DNA of 33,590 nt, from contig QANT01006197.1 in the NCBI GenBank assembly GCA_003254885.1, positions 1 to 33,590 on the forward strand, given 5' to 3'. Shown here piece by piece: positions 1 to 10,492 of the stretch (positions are counted from its first letter, which is position 1; every line of letters begins with the position of its first letter). Both the position numbers and the translations under genes were made by a program. The notes beneath the pieces were generated by a model that worked only from the letters and a program-made list of their open reading frames with translations, was not told the DNA's origin and made no database searches. This DNA comes from Purshia tridentata (taxonomy: Eukaryota; Streptophyta; Magnoliopsida; Rosales; Rosaceae).

Positions 1-923
1 TCTTCGAGTTTGTAAAACTCAGACTCTGCATATATGTATTACAAACAATAACTAGTTTAGTTTCAAACTTTCAACCAAAATAAATGAACAAGAGAAAGAG
101 AGAAAGATGAAGAGATCGATTTAATGGTCTAACCGTGGCTCCGTTGGGACAATTGGCGGCCCCAGATAATTTGCAAGCCCACAAGGCAGAACCTTTGGCA
201 TCAAGAGCACCTCCAACAATTGAAACACCAGTAACTCCTTCAAAGCTGAGCCAGTTGTTAGCTTGGCCTAGGATTCGAAAATCAGAGGAAGCTATGAGTG
301 ACCCATCAATCCGAAAACTCATATCTTGGCTTTTGCATTTGTCACCTTTAAAGGAAATAGGGCCAACCAAATACCTCCCTTTTGGTATGTATATGATGTT
401 TCTGGAATTAGCAGAGGCACAAGCTGCAGTCCATGTATCCATAAAAGCTTGGGACCGTTGGGACAATTGGCGGCCCCAGATAATTTGCAAGCCCACAAGG
501 CAGAACCTTTGGCATCAAGAGCACCTCCAACAATTGAAACACCAGTAACTCCTTCAAAGCTGAGCCAGTTGTTAGCTTGGCCTAGGATTCGAAAATCAGA
601 GGAAGCTATGAGTGACCCATCAATCCGAAAACTCATATCTTGGCTTTTGCATTTGTCACCTTTAAAGGAAATAGGGCCAACCATATACCTCCCTTTTGGT
701 ATGTATATGATGTTTCTGGAATTAGCAGAGGCACAAGCTGCAGTCCATGTATCCATAAAAGCTTGGGTTGAATCCTTTACACCATTGGGCTTAGCTCCAT
801 AGCTCAGCACATTGTAAATTCCAGTAGTTACCTCATCACCAGTAACATCACCCGATTGGTGTAAAATATATACAATCAACANAACAATGAAAGTCTGCAA
901 AAACAACTTGTAAACTTGACCAT
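1..923 (-). pseudogene. Broken exo-polygalacturonase (GH28) copy with tandemly duplicated exon 1, truncated at window edge
   Basis: The reverse complement matches exon 1, intron 1 and the first 25 bases of exon 2 of the intact polygalacturonase at 9069-10492. The ATG equivalent is at 923-921, the exon 1 donor follows base 134, and exon 2 starts at base 25 and runs off the window. Three lesions are visible. A 5-bp insertion containing the N at 881 shifts the frame about 14 codons after the ATG and gives an early stop. A later in-frame ATG at 906 restores the frame, but at the cost of most of the signal peptide. A 314-bp tandem duplication (141-454 and 455-768) changes the frame because 314 is not a multiple of three. 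The rest of the gene lies outside the window, so loss of later exons cannot be judged. The N leaves open that part of the damage is a consensus error. Confidence 0.85.
141..768. repeat. 314-bp tandem duplication inside polygalacturonase exon 1
   Basis: Two head-to-tail copies, 141-454 and 455-768, have a period of 314 bp. By eye I find one mismatch between them (near 375 against 689), which makes the duplication very recent. Both copies carry the same differences from the intact gene at 9185-9535, so the duplication arose in this damaged copy after it had diverged from the other. Confidence 0.9.
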
Positions 924-1709
924 TTTTTGATCTTTTCTGTGTGAGAGAGATTAAATGTTGGAGGGGATCGGAAGAAGTAGTTGAATTAAGAAGCTGTAGG
1001 TTAAAAGCTAGGATGATGGTTGTAGGTTACTAGGTGTATGTATCGTTGGTATATATACCAAATAGGGTACATGCATATATATATGCAATATAATATATAA
1101 TTCATTAAGGGATATCGTTACATATAGTTTATTATATTATATCAATGATGAGTGATGTGGGTTTAAAGAAATTACTGTATATGGATGCAATGCATGCACA
1201 TACATGTAACATGGAAATGAAATGAATCAGAAGAAAGCTGCGCCCCCATTAATTTTAATTTGGTGGCCACTTTTTGGTGTTACTTAGCTTAGCTCCTAAT
1301 ATAATGGACTGCATATATACATGTATATTACTACAAAGTACAAACCAAGAGATATGTATGCGCGTTTGCTCATCAACTACTGCGTCTGCTGCTCATCTCA
1401 GATTGCTTACTGTTTATGACTTGAGTAATACGTTTATAATTAACAATCATGATTTTAAGTCTATTTTATTATTCAATCGCGAAAAAAGGGTATTATAATA
1501 TATATTGCCTATAATCATAAATATATTAATTGGCAAAAAGTAGATACGAAGCAGTCAAGTGTACTTGGATATGTTTTTTTTGTATTTTTGAGGCCGTTGA
1601 CTTGTACATGTATCAATCCATCCCACACGGTGTTGTACTCAGTTTTTGATAGCTGCATTGCTTCGAGGCCAGACAAAATGAGGTGTTGGTGGCCGGTAAA
1701 GATTGTGTT
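924..1709 (-). promoter_or_regulatory. Duplicated upstream region of the broken polygalacturonase copy
   Basis: This is the inverted counterpart of the upstream region of the intact gene (8268-9068). It includes a TATA-like tract near 1051-1059, in the position matching 8935-8942. Many small differences (A/T indels, microsatellite length) separate the two. No open reading frame here looks real. Confidence 0.6.
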
Positions 1710-2637
1710 GGTCAGTGCATATTTGATGTTTTTCTTAATTTGCTTTGAGCAGTATATATGCTAATATTTGGCAGGGATTTATTTGTGTTTACTTGAAAAT
1801 TGAAACCATATATGTCATATTAATTATTCTTATCTTTGGCCTTGTCCCTGTAGCCATTGAACTATTTACTTTGTCTTTGTTCTTCTCCACTCCTTAGATT
1901 TGGCCTTACAAGCAGATGTTTAGAATGGTTTTTCCAAAAAAAGAACACAGCAAGAAACTATATAGCTGCTGATTCCTTCAGGATGTATGCCTCAAGCATA
2001 TTCCATCAGTTATATGCCAACAAGAACAATTATCAACAAAGTCTGGTCTTCTCTTTTTCTCCTTCCATTAGGAATTAGTAATTTCGTTCATGCAAGTCTG
2101 AGTAATTAAACAATCCAAATCCAAAGCACATTACACACTTGGGAACCCTTCTGAAAACTCACAAGTCCACAACCATATATCATGCCATTACTTGCACAAA
2201 AGGGCTCTCATCAGTTGATAAACGTAAATAATTAACAACTATAACACAAAAAAGGCAAGACATGATCGAAGTAAGAAGCATGGGCTCACTCAATTTTAAT
2301 ATATAATCACCAGTCCTCAACAACATATATACCACGTACCAAAAAGTTGACCCCATATATTAATGATATTTCAACCAATTTAGAACACAAACCAGCATAA
2401 ATTCAGCCATATGTAGGCTCACATGCACGAACATTTTAGCATAAATTCAGCTAAATGTAGGCTCACTGATTATATACCAAATTATTCATTAAAAAAGAGA
2501 AAAAAAATAGAGCAAAAAGCATCAAATCAGGCATAGTGAAGTTGGTTATAAGTTCTGAATTCAAAATATCAACCGACATTCCGAAATGTCACTTTTTGGA
2601 GTTGGTGATACTAATAGGGGGTGAAGTATCTTCACTC
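1710..2637. other. Intergenic DNA between the inverted arm and the release factor upstream repeats
   Basis: The stretch is AT-rich and I see no gene in it. A short direct repeat of about 28 bp lies at 2393-2420 and 2439-2466. The short open frames here have no recognisable domain or splice support. Confidence 0.6.
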
Positions 2638-3188
2638 GTGTCCCCAATATATATGGACTATATTTTTTATACATATAAAAAATTCCAGATATTGTACCGA
2701 AATTCAAATGAAAAAAAAAAGAGGGAAGAATGAGAAATTAAGTCAAATTAATCTTAATTTTCCATACCCATCTACTAATTCAGAAACCAAATCAGCAGCT
2801 GTGAGCTTTGTGAAGGTGAGTCTCCTCCACTAGCTCTGTCTCTGTCTCTCTGTGTCTCACTCTCTCAAGCAAGGACTTGGGCAGCGTGTTAGGTTTGGGC
2901 TTCCTAGAAGTGTCCCCAATATATATGGACTATATTTTTTATAAATATAAAAAATTCCAGATATTGTACCGAAATTCAAATGAAAAAAAAAGAAAAAAAA
3001 AAGGGAAGAATGAGAAATTAAGTCAAATTAATCTTAATTTTCCATACCCATCTACTAATTCAGAAACCAAATCAGCAGCTGTGAGCTTTGTGAAGGTGAG
3101 TCTCCTCCACTAGCTCTGTCTCTGTCTCTCTGTGTCTCACTCTCTCAAGCAAGGACTTGGGCAGCGTGTTAGGTTTGGGCTTCCTAGA
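2638..3188. repeat. Tandem duplication of about 275 bp upstream of the release factor gene
   Basis: Copy 1 is 2638-2908 and copy 2 is 2910-3188. They are almost identical, and the offset grows from 272 to 280 because a poly-A tract is longer in copy 2. Each copy ends in a CT-rich stretch and carries a strong splice-donor consensus (AAG followed by GTGAG, donor G at 2816 and 3096). The copies could be an old 5' untranslated exon or promoter segment, but this cannot be decided from sequence alone. Confidence 0.9.
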
Positions 3189-3667
3189 GGGATCTCATTA
3201 ATTGATTAATAGGTGATGGGCCTTATAATAGTTTTTTGATTAGCGGGTTTGGGCTCTTCTTCAACTTCTTCGACAATTGTTCGGCTGTCCCAATTTTCTT
3301 CTTCTTCTTCACACAATCTCACCTCACTCACTCACTCTCTCACTCCCGCAATCTTAGTTCGACAGTTCCTACCAAATCTCGGAGGCTTGTTTTACTGATT
3401 TCCCCTCACTTCCCAAAGACCCACAAGGTATTTTTTCTTTAAAACTTTAATTTTCCAGTTTTTTCTTGTTGAGTTCAAGGTTCGATTGACAATTTGTTTA
3501 TTCCAAGCTTTTGTTTCAGTCTGCTCTGAAGCTTTTGTTTCAGTCTGCTCTGAAGCTTTTGTTTGCATTGCACCATATTTTCTGTTTTTTTTCTTAATCT
3601 GTCACAAAATCAAACTTAAATTTTGTAAATTGGCTTCGCAAACCCAAAGGGTCTGCAGAGTGTGAGA
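3189..3667 (+). promoter_or_regulatory. Promoter and probable 5' untranslated region of the release factor gene
   Basis: A pyrimidine-rich CTT/CTC tract at about 3290-3350 is typical of plant 5' UTRs. A possible UTR intron begins at the donor after 3427 (AAG then GTATTT). Candidate acceptors end at 3519 and 3543, duplicated by the 24-bp repeat, and another ends near 3658. Transcript data would be needed to settle the UTR structure. Confidence 0.45.
3505..3564. repeat. 24-bp tandem repeat, 2.5 copies
   Basis: The units are 3505-3528 and 3529-3552, with a partial unit at 3553-3564. Each full unit contains a pyrimidine-rich tract ending in TTTCAG, which resembles a 3' splice site. The duplication therefore offers two acceptors 24 bp apart. 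Confidence 0.9.
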
Positions 3668-6642
3668 ATGAGAAGCGAAGCGTGGCGTAATTTGGTTCGG
3701 GTGCTAAAACAAATCGAATGTGGAAGCAGCAGCTCCTTCGTGCCATTGCCACTTCGACCAGAAATGGCGCCTTTTTCCTATCCCCTCCGACTTCTTCGTT
3801 CTTACTCAACCGGTGCGTATTCGAATGTGTTCTTCTCTTTTGCTGCTACTTGGGCCTTTTTCGTTTCTATTTTTATTTAACTCTATACAAATAAAAAACA
3901 AGTGCAGAATTGCAACCCCAATTGTCACCAAAGCTTATTAAGATCATGGAGCAAAGGCTGTCGCTTATTGAGCAGAGGAGTGCTTGTCTTCACAATCTCA
4001 TAAGCCAGGTTCCTTATGTCTATGAACTCTCTATGTACTTTGCTTGCTTTCTAATTACCATGAAAATTAAATTTAAAAAAAAAAAGTGAAATGTGAGCAT
4101 TATTAAAAACAAAATTGGAATTGAAATGGTGTTGGACCTGTTGGTTGGTTGAAGACAGCCAGATGCCTCACCAGACGAGTATGCAAGGGCAAATAAGGAG
4201 CTTCGGAAACTCAACGCTTCCATGGACCTTATAAATCAATTAAGAGCCACACACAAGGTATTGAAATTAGAACGAAAACTTTAGAACTTTTATCTGTAGA
4301 TTCTGCACAAACCTAATTAGATCATGGGTTCGTGGTTTGCAGGAGATTGATGGGTTGAGGTCACTCATGGATGAATGTTCTCAAGATAAAGACATGCTTG
4401 ATATGGCAACCAATGAATTGGATCAGGCCATCCAGGAAGAGAAAAGACTGCACACTTTGTTGCTCAAGTCCCTACTTCCTAAGGATGATGCAGATGAGAG
4501 GGATTGCATATTGGAGGTCAGAGCAGGTATTACATGCCTTCCCATCCGCCCATAGAGACACCTACCAACACTTTTTTATTCCATTGCATTTACCTTTTCT
4601 TTTCTTTTATTTGACAAATTAATGATTTAATTAGGAACCGGTGGGGAGGAGGCTTCTTTGTTTGCAATGGACATATTTAAAATGTAAGTTAACATCAATA
4701 CTTTTAATTCTTGTATGTATTCACTTTTGAGATTCTCATCTTTTCTGGATAATAATGAACTACAGGTATGAGAGATTCTCACACAATAAAGACTGGAAGT
4801 TTGAAGTGGTCGATATAACCGAGTCTGATCTTAAAGGATATAAGGTGTGCAGTGTGATTTCCATCCTCTGTACATTATCTGAATCACATATTAATAGACC
4901 CAATCTAAGGCAGGTGCTTTTTAAAGCTAATGTATAGTATAGGATTCACCACCTGGCACCTGCTGACTGCTGTGAAGTGCTACTTCCTAGTATGTATTTT
5001 TGAGTTTTGATTATATCTTTTTTCCAGGAAGCTAGTGCAGCAATCTCAGGAGCTAATGTTTATGGGAAACTTAAATTTGAGAGTGGTATTCACAGAGTAC
5101 AGGTTTCTTTCGCACATGTTCAACACGTTATTTATACTTGCCCCTAGACAAGAAATTACTCACTGTTTTCTTTTGGCAGCGAGTTCCTGTAACAGAGAAG
5201 TCTGGACGCATTCACACTAGTGCTGTTTCTGTTGCTATCCTCCCTCAAGCTGATGAGGTGCTAACCTTCTCTGAGTCTGAACTGAATATGTTTTTTATTT
5301 CACATATTATTGGATCCAGCATCTATTTTTTGACAAAAGTACTTTTCATTTCACATTTTTTGATATTAGAAAAAACTTCTTTTGTCAGTGTAGGACAAAG
5401 TACGATTTTGTATGGTCTTTTATTACTTTCTCTGATCATATGTATTTGGGACTGCTGCAGGTAGATGTCCACTTGAGGAACGAAGATTTGAGGATTGATA
5501 CCTATAGATCTGGTGGTTCAGGGGGTCAGCATGCAAATACCACCAACAGTGCTGTTAGAATAACTCATATTCCAACTGGCATGACCGTAGCCATACAAGA
5601 TGAACGATCCCAACATATGGTATATCATATGATACAAAACATTTTGCAACTAAATAGCAGTTCTGGTGTCCTCAAGCTTTGGACTATAACTATCCTTTTC
5701 TTTTATTATTTGGAATCGATTACTTTGTCAATACAGAAATAAAGCAGACAGAGTCTTTTCCCTGAACAATACAGTAATTATATTAGCTGTCACTACATCA
5801 TGTTCTTAACTGACAATGTTTGCTGCTCATTTAAGGAAATTTATTGGAAAAATTCACAAATTGGTGTGCCATTGTTTTTTCCTTGTCTTCTCAACTTAAA
5901 ATAACTTAACTTAACCTTAATCTACTTGGAATTCTGAACATGCCCCACCTTCTTTGAAAAGCACTAATGCTCGTAGGATGTGACAAGTATTTACTGGTTA
6001 AAGTTGGAACGGGCATGGTTTGTTGTTGCCTTATTTAGGATTTAGTTATACATGTCCATGGAAATTAGACACTCATTCTCCGTATTCTTTTGCCACATCG
6101 GAATGTATTATTCAGTTATGAGTTAATGATTGTAGATCTATCTCTTATCCAAGCAATCTTTTGGCTAGTTGTTTCTTTTTCAGTGTTTTTTCGGTGATTG
6201 TCCTTGCCTTTGTTCTTCTCTTTTTCTTTCTCTTACTCTTTTCCAATTTTTTGGTTCCTTTGTAGAACAAGGCCAAGGCACTTAAGGTGATATGTGCAAA
6301 GCTATATGAGATGGAAAGGTCTAGGCTTCAGAACAATCGGTCAAAACTTCGATCACAGCAGGTATGACTGATATGTGATAATTTTAAATTGATATAGTTG
6401 CCTTTGGCCCTGACTTTAAAGATTGATATGGCAATCACCTTGAATAGATTGGTAGTGGGGATAGATCTGAACGCATTCGTACATACAACTTTCCTCAAGG
6501 ACGTGTAACTGATCATCGTGTTGGCATCACTCATCATTCAATAAGTGATGTGATGCAGGGAGAGAATCTGGATGTATTTATTGATGCCCTTCTTTTGCAG
6601 CAGGAAATGGATGCAATTGCTTCTTTCAGTTCTTCCCAGTGA
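3668..6642 (+). CDS. Peptide chain release factor 1, mitochondrial type
   Basis: This class I release factor terminates translation at UAA/UAG in the organelle by triggering peptidyl-tRNA hydrolysis on the ribosome. Eleven exons join in frame: 3668-3812, 3908-4008, 4159-4257, 4343-4526, 4635-4683, 4766-4844, 5028-5102, 5180-5257, 5461-5619, 6266-6361, 6448-6642. They encode 419 residues. Visible features are an Arg/Ser-rich N-terminal presequence of about 50 residues, a helical N-terminal domain, the RAGTGGEEA stretch near 175-183, the codon-reading PVT tripeptide (247-249, the RF1 PxT motif) and the catalytic GGQ (291-293) in the context [15 protein letters not shown]. That context resembles bacterial RF1 and the Arabidopsis mitochondrial protein At2g47020. 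As I recall them, plastid factors of the APG3 type differ around GGQ, so mitochondrial targeting is favoured. All introns are GT-AG. The start is the first ATG in the exon that gives a plausible presequence. Confidence 0.95.
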
Positions 6643-7499
6643 AACTAAAGGACTAACAATACGTAGTATTCCATGGCATTTGTGCTGAATATTTAGTATT
6701 TTGTTTTGTTTAGCATACTATTATGCACGCAAATCTTTATACTGTATTCTTGTATCCATTAGTGGTCATGGATTTGTTTTAACTTTTTGAATTCGTATCA
6801 ACTAAATTAAATCAAATTTAAATTTGTAATGCACAGATATGGATTTACTACGTTTGTTTGCTCAACGTGATACAATTATACATTATATTCACATTATATT
6901 ATCTTCTACTATTGGCTTGATCCTCATTACACGATCATCTTTGTTAATACCTTTATTCAATTGTATTGCTTATCTTAAGCTTATGGGGACTATTGAGGTG
7001 GGACTACGCAAGTGTGTTAGGAAATTCTCTCTTAGAAGGATGAGATACATAAGCATTGAGATTTGAGCAGTTGAATTGCAAGATTTTATATTAAATAAAA
7101 TGCGTTTGGCAATCTAATGGCTCAAATGTCATATACTTAAAAAAATTTATGCATCTCATGTTTATAAGAGAAAACCTCATAGGCCTTTTGATGCTTAGAA
7201 TTAGATTGGGCAGAATTCAGAAATTAGGATTAATTACACAAAACACTTTGAGGTTTAGGGCTTTTATAATTTAGGCCCTTGTACTAAATTATCCTTACAT
7301 AATACTAGTTTAAATATTATTCGGCTATAATTTCACTTTCACATGTTAATTACGCAATCCTTTTATATTTAGTGTGTTTTCACTGCAGACCCTACACTTT
7401 TAGAATTTATTAAAAATACCTTTTGAGATGTTAAAGTGGTTGCAAATTAAAATCTCCTTTAATTTTCCATAAAGAATTTGCTGAAGTCAATAAAGAGAA

Positions 7500-7655
7500 A
7501 GCGTTTAGCTAGTTCAGTGGTTAACATCCTATGAATTTTGGTCCAGAGGCCAATAAAGAGTGAAATGATAAAAATATAACGCCGATTAGAAAGGTTCTCA
7601 GATTCCTCGAGAGACATTCTCTTTTGTAGAAACAAGAAGAGAAAAAAAAAAAACT
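7500..7655 (+). mobile_element. Possible tRNA-derived SINE fragment
   Basis: A tRNA A-box-like sequence (TTAGCTAGTTCAGTGGTTAA) begins at 7505. About 35 bp later a weak B-box-like GGTCCAGAGGCC occurs at 7540, and the stretch ends in a short poly-A run at 7642-7653. The B box is poor and no target site duplication was found, so this is tentative. Confidence 0.3.
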
Positions 7656-7768
7656 AAATCCAACATAACCACGAAATATGACAAACAACTTATTAACACG
7701 CCCAAACAGCTCACTAATAAAATCCTAAAAAATTAGACATCCCATTTGAGAAAATAGTGACTAATCTA

Positions 7769-7985
7769 ATGTTTGGTTTAGGCCATTGGGTGTATAACTA
7801 TAACATCACGTGACACAGGTTAACATAGTATTACCAATCTATTTAAATTATAACACGTGTTCAATTTTAAAGACATTATTTAGTGTTAAGGATTTTTTAT
7901 ATTAATTGTTGATTACGTGTTATAATTTAAGTGAATTAGTAACACTATTATCAACATGACACGCATGGTATATTATGATTTCACA
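7769..7985. mobile_element. Foldback MITE-like element, copy 1
   Basis: Two imperfect inverted arms of about 52 bp (about 7808-7860 and 7915-7966) flank a loop of 54 bp. The best-matching core is TTAAATTATAACACGTGT at 7843-7860 against ACGTGTTATAATTTAA at 7915-7930. The arms contain CACGTG/ACGTG motifs. A related element, including the nearby sequence GTTTGGTTTAGGCCA (7771-7785), occurs in reverse orientation at the right end of the window. No transposase is present. Confidence 0.65.
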
Positions 7986-8267
7986 CAACCTAAGTGGGTC
8001 TCACATCTTTTAAAGAGATAGTATACTACATTGCCATTTTTGGTATGTTAAAATAGGCCAAATAACAATACTTATTCCAAAAATACAGTCCACAATGATG
8101 GTGTTAAACCTTATAGGGTAGTTAACCCCAATTTCTTAAATACTCCAAATTAAACTTCTTCTGCCACTCAATGCCTAACAATTAACATTGTGAATTTGAA
8201 ATTCTCAGATCCACTAGTGTTAATTAACTCTCCAAAACCCTCACCACCTCAAACCTTACACACCTCA

Positions 8268-9068
8268 AATCTTTAGCGGCCACCAGCACCTCATTTTGTC
8301 TGCCCTCGAAGCAATCCAGCGATCAAAAACTGAGTACACCGTGTGGGATGGATTGATACATGTACAACAGTACAAGTCAACGACTTTAAAAATACAAAAA
8401 AAAAAAAAAAACCTATCCAAGTACTTGACTGCTTCGTATCTACTTTTTGCCAATTAATATATTTATGATTATAGGCAATATATATTATAATACCCTTTTT
8501 TTGCGATTGCATAATAAAATAGACTTAAAATCATGATTGTTAATCATAAACGTATTACGCAAGTCATAAACAGTAAGCAATTTGAGATGAGCAGCAGACG
8601 CAGTAGTTGATGAGCAAACGCGCATCCATATCTCTTGGTTTGTACTTTGTAGTAATATGCATGTATATATGCAGTCCATTATATTAGGAGCTAAGCTAAG
8701 TAACACCAAAAAGTGGCCACCAAATTAAAATTAATGGGGCGCAGCTTTCTTCTGATGCATTTCATTTCCATGTTAGATGTATGTGCATGAATTGCATCCA
8801 TATACAGTAATTTCTTTAAACCCACATCACTCATCATTGATATAATATAATATAATAAACTATATGTAACGATATCCCCTAATTATATATTATGTTATTG
8901 CATATATATATATATATGCATGTACCCTTTTTGGTATATATACAAACGATACATACACCTAGTAACCTACAACCATCATCCTAGCTTTTAACCTACAGCT
9001 TCGTAATTCAACTACTCCTTCCGATCCCCTCCAACATTTAATCTCTCTCGCACAGAAAAGATCAAAAA
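8268..9068 (+). promoter_or_regulatory. Upstream region of the intact exo-polygalacturonase
   Basis: A TATATATA box at 8935-8942 lies about 127 bp before the ATG, a normal plant spacing allowing for a leader of about 100 bp. A TA microsatellite precedes it at 8901-8918. Intergenic A/T-rich DNA lies further upstream. An open frame on the minus strand at 8485-8709 also appears in the left arm, but it has no recognisable product. Confidence 0.5.
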
Positions 9069-9666
9069 ATGGTCAAGTTTACAAGTTGTTTTTGCAGACT
9101 TTCATTGTTGATTGTATTTCTTTTACACCAATCGGGTGATGTTACTGGTGATGAGGTAACTACTGGAATTTACAATGTGCTGAGCTATGGAGCTAAGCCC
9201 AATGGTGTAAAGGATTCAACCCAAGCTTTTATGGATGCATGGGCTGCAGCTTGTGCCTCTGCTAATTCCAGAAACATCATATATATACCAAAAGGGAGGT
9301 ATTTGGTTGGCCCTTTGGCCTTTAAAGGTGACAAATGCAAAAGCCAAGATATGAGTTTTCGGATTGATGGGTCACTCATAGCTTCCTCTGATTTTCGAAT
9401 CCTAGGCCAAGCTAACAACTGGCTCAGCTTTGAAGGAGTTACTGGTGTTTCAATTGTTGGAGGTGCTCTTGATGCCAAAGGTTCTGCCTTGTGGGCTTGC
9501 AAATTATCTGGGGCCGCCAATTGTCCCAACGGAGCCACGGTTAGACCATTAAATCGATCTCTTCATCCTTCTCTCTTTCTCTTGTTCATTTATTTTGGTT
9601 TCAACTAAACTAGTTATTGTTTGTAATATGTATATATGCAGAGTCTGAGTTTTACAAACTCGAAGA
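8268..9666 (+). repeat. Right arm of polygalacturonase inverted duplication
   Basis: This is the inverted match of 1-1709. It includes about 800 bp upstream of the ATG, exon 1, intron 1 and the first 25 bases of exon 2. The matching region may extend further into this gene, but the partner is cut by the window edge. Confidence 0.9.
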
Positions 9667-10492
9667 ACATTCACGTGAATGGAGTAATGTCATTAAACAG
9701 CCAGATGTTCCACATTGTGATAAATGGTTGCCAAAATGTTAAAATTGAAGGGGTCAAAGTCATTGCCGCTGGAAATAGCCCAAACACTGATGGCATCCAT
9801 GTCCAAATGTCAACAAATGTTTCAATCTTCAATACTTCCATCAAAACTGGAGATGATTGTGTCTCTATTGGCCCCGGCACCAAGGACTTGTGGATGGAGC
9901 GCATATCATGTGGACCTGGCCATGGAATTAGGTTAGTTTTTATATATATGTACCTCACTAGCTCTTGCATGCGTGTATAGTTCCTATTATAAAACCCCTT
10001 AACAATTAAATTCTTATAAGTAGTTGATTTTGGGTAAATTGCAGCATTGGGAGTTTGGCCAAAGACTTGGAAGAGGAAGGAGTCCAAAATGTGACTGTTA
10101 AAAATGCAATTTTAAGCGGTACTACAAATGGGCTGAGGATAAAGTCTTGGGCTAGACCCACTAAGGGATTTGTGCAAGGAGTTCAATTCCTTGATGTTGT
10201 AATGAATAATGTCCAAAACCCCATTTTAATTGACCAAAATTATTGCCCACACAACATCAATTGTCCTGGTCAGGTCTCTGGACTACAAGTTAATGATGTA
10301 TTATATCGAAACATTCGAGGAACATCAGCAACATCCCTCGCAATAAAGTTTGATTGTAGTGCAACAAATCCATGCACTGGGATAAAACTCGAAAACGTGA
10401 ATTTGAAGTGCCGGAATCAGTTGGTTCAATCTTATTGTACCAATGTAAATGGGAAGGCTTTTGGAATTGTTCAACCAAATACTTGTTTGTAA
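9069..10492 (+). CDS. Exo-polygalacturonase (pollen-type, glycoside hydrolase family 28)
   Basis: This secreted enzyme hydrolyses alpha-1,4-galacturonan of de-esterified pectin, removing units from the non-reducing end in the cell wall. The exons are 9069-9539, 9642-9931 and 10045-10492, with GT-AG introns, giving 402 residues, the usual family length. Residues 1 to about 27 form a hydrophobic signal peptide. The GH28 signatures are complete: NTDG (205-208), GDD with Asp228-Asp229, GHG (250-252) and RIK (285-287). The stretch GPGHGISIGSL and the one-domain layout fit the exo type expressed in pollen of many plants, so exo activity and pollen expression are family inferences. The ATG at 9069 gives the signal peptide directly. 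An inverted, damaged copy lies at 1-923, and this copy has no lesion. Confidence 0.95.

Larger units (their letters stand above)
1..1709 (-). repeat. Left arm of polygalacturonase inverted duplication
   Basis: This stretch is the reverse complement of about 8268-9666. It covers exon 1, its promoter and about 700 bp of further upstream DNA. Without the 314-bp internal duplication the arm is about 1395 bp, against about 1399 bp on the right. Similarity stops around 1709 and 8268, where the flanks become unrelated. On the left it continues to the window edge, so the true arm may be longer. Confidence 0.9.
6643..8267. other. Intergenic region between release factor gene and right arm
   Basis: This holds the release factor 3' end (probable 3' UTR to about 6800), a weak SINE-like piece near 7500-7655 and a foldback MITE-like element at 7769-7985. 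I see no coding gene. The open frame at 6839-7066 lacks recognisable features. Confidence 0.6.

Noticed and set aside
135..802. Plus-strand open frames of 137 and 158 codons across the left arm, and the similar minus-strand frame at 9185-9538
   Set aside because: They are antisense shadows of polygalacturonase exon 1. The translation has no family features and the sense frame carries the GH28 sequence.
3668..6642. Plastid (APG3-type) identity for the release factor
   Set aside because: The GGQ context [15 protein letters not shown] and the PVT motif fit the mitochondrial/bacterial RF1 form; plastid factors as I recall them read differently around GGQ.
6839..7066. 75-codon open frame downstream of the release factor gene
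   Set aside because: AT-rich, no domain, within probable 3' flank.
9671..10087. 138-codon minus-strand frame across polygalacturonase exon 2
   Set aside because: Antisense shadow of a well-supported exon.
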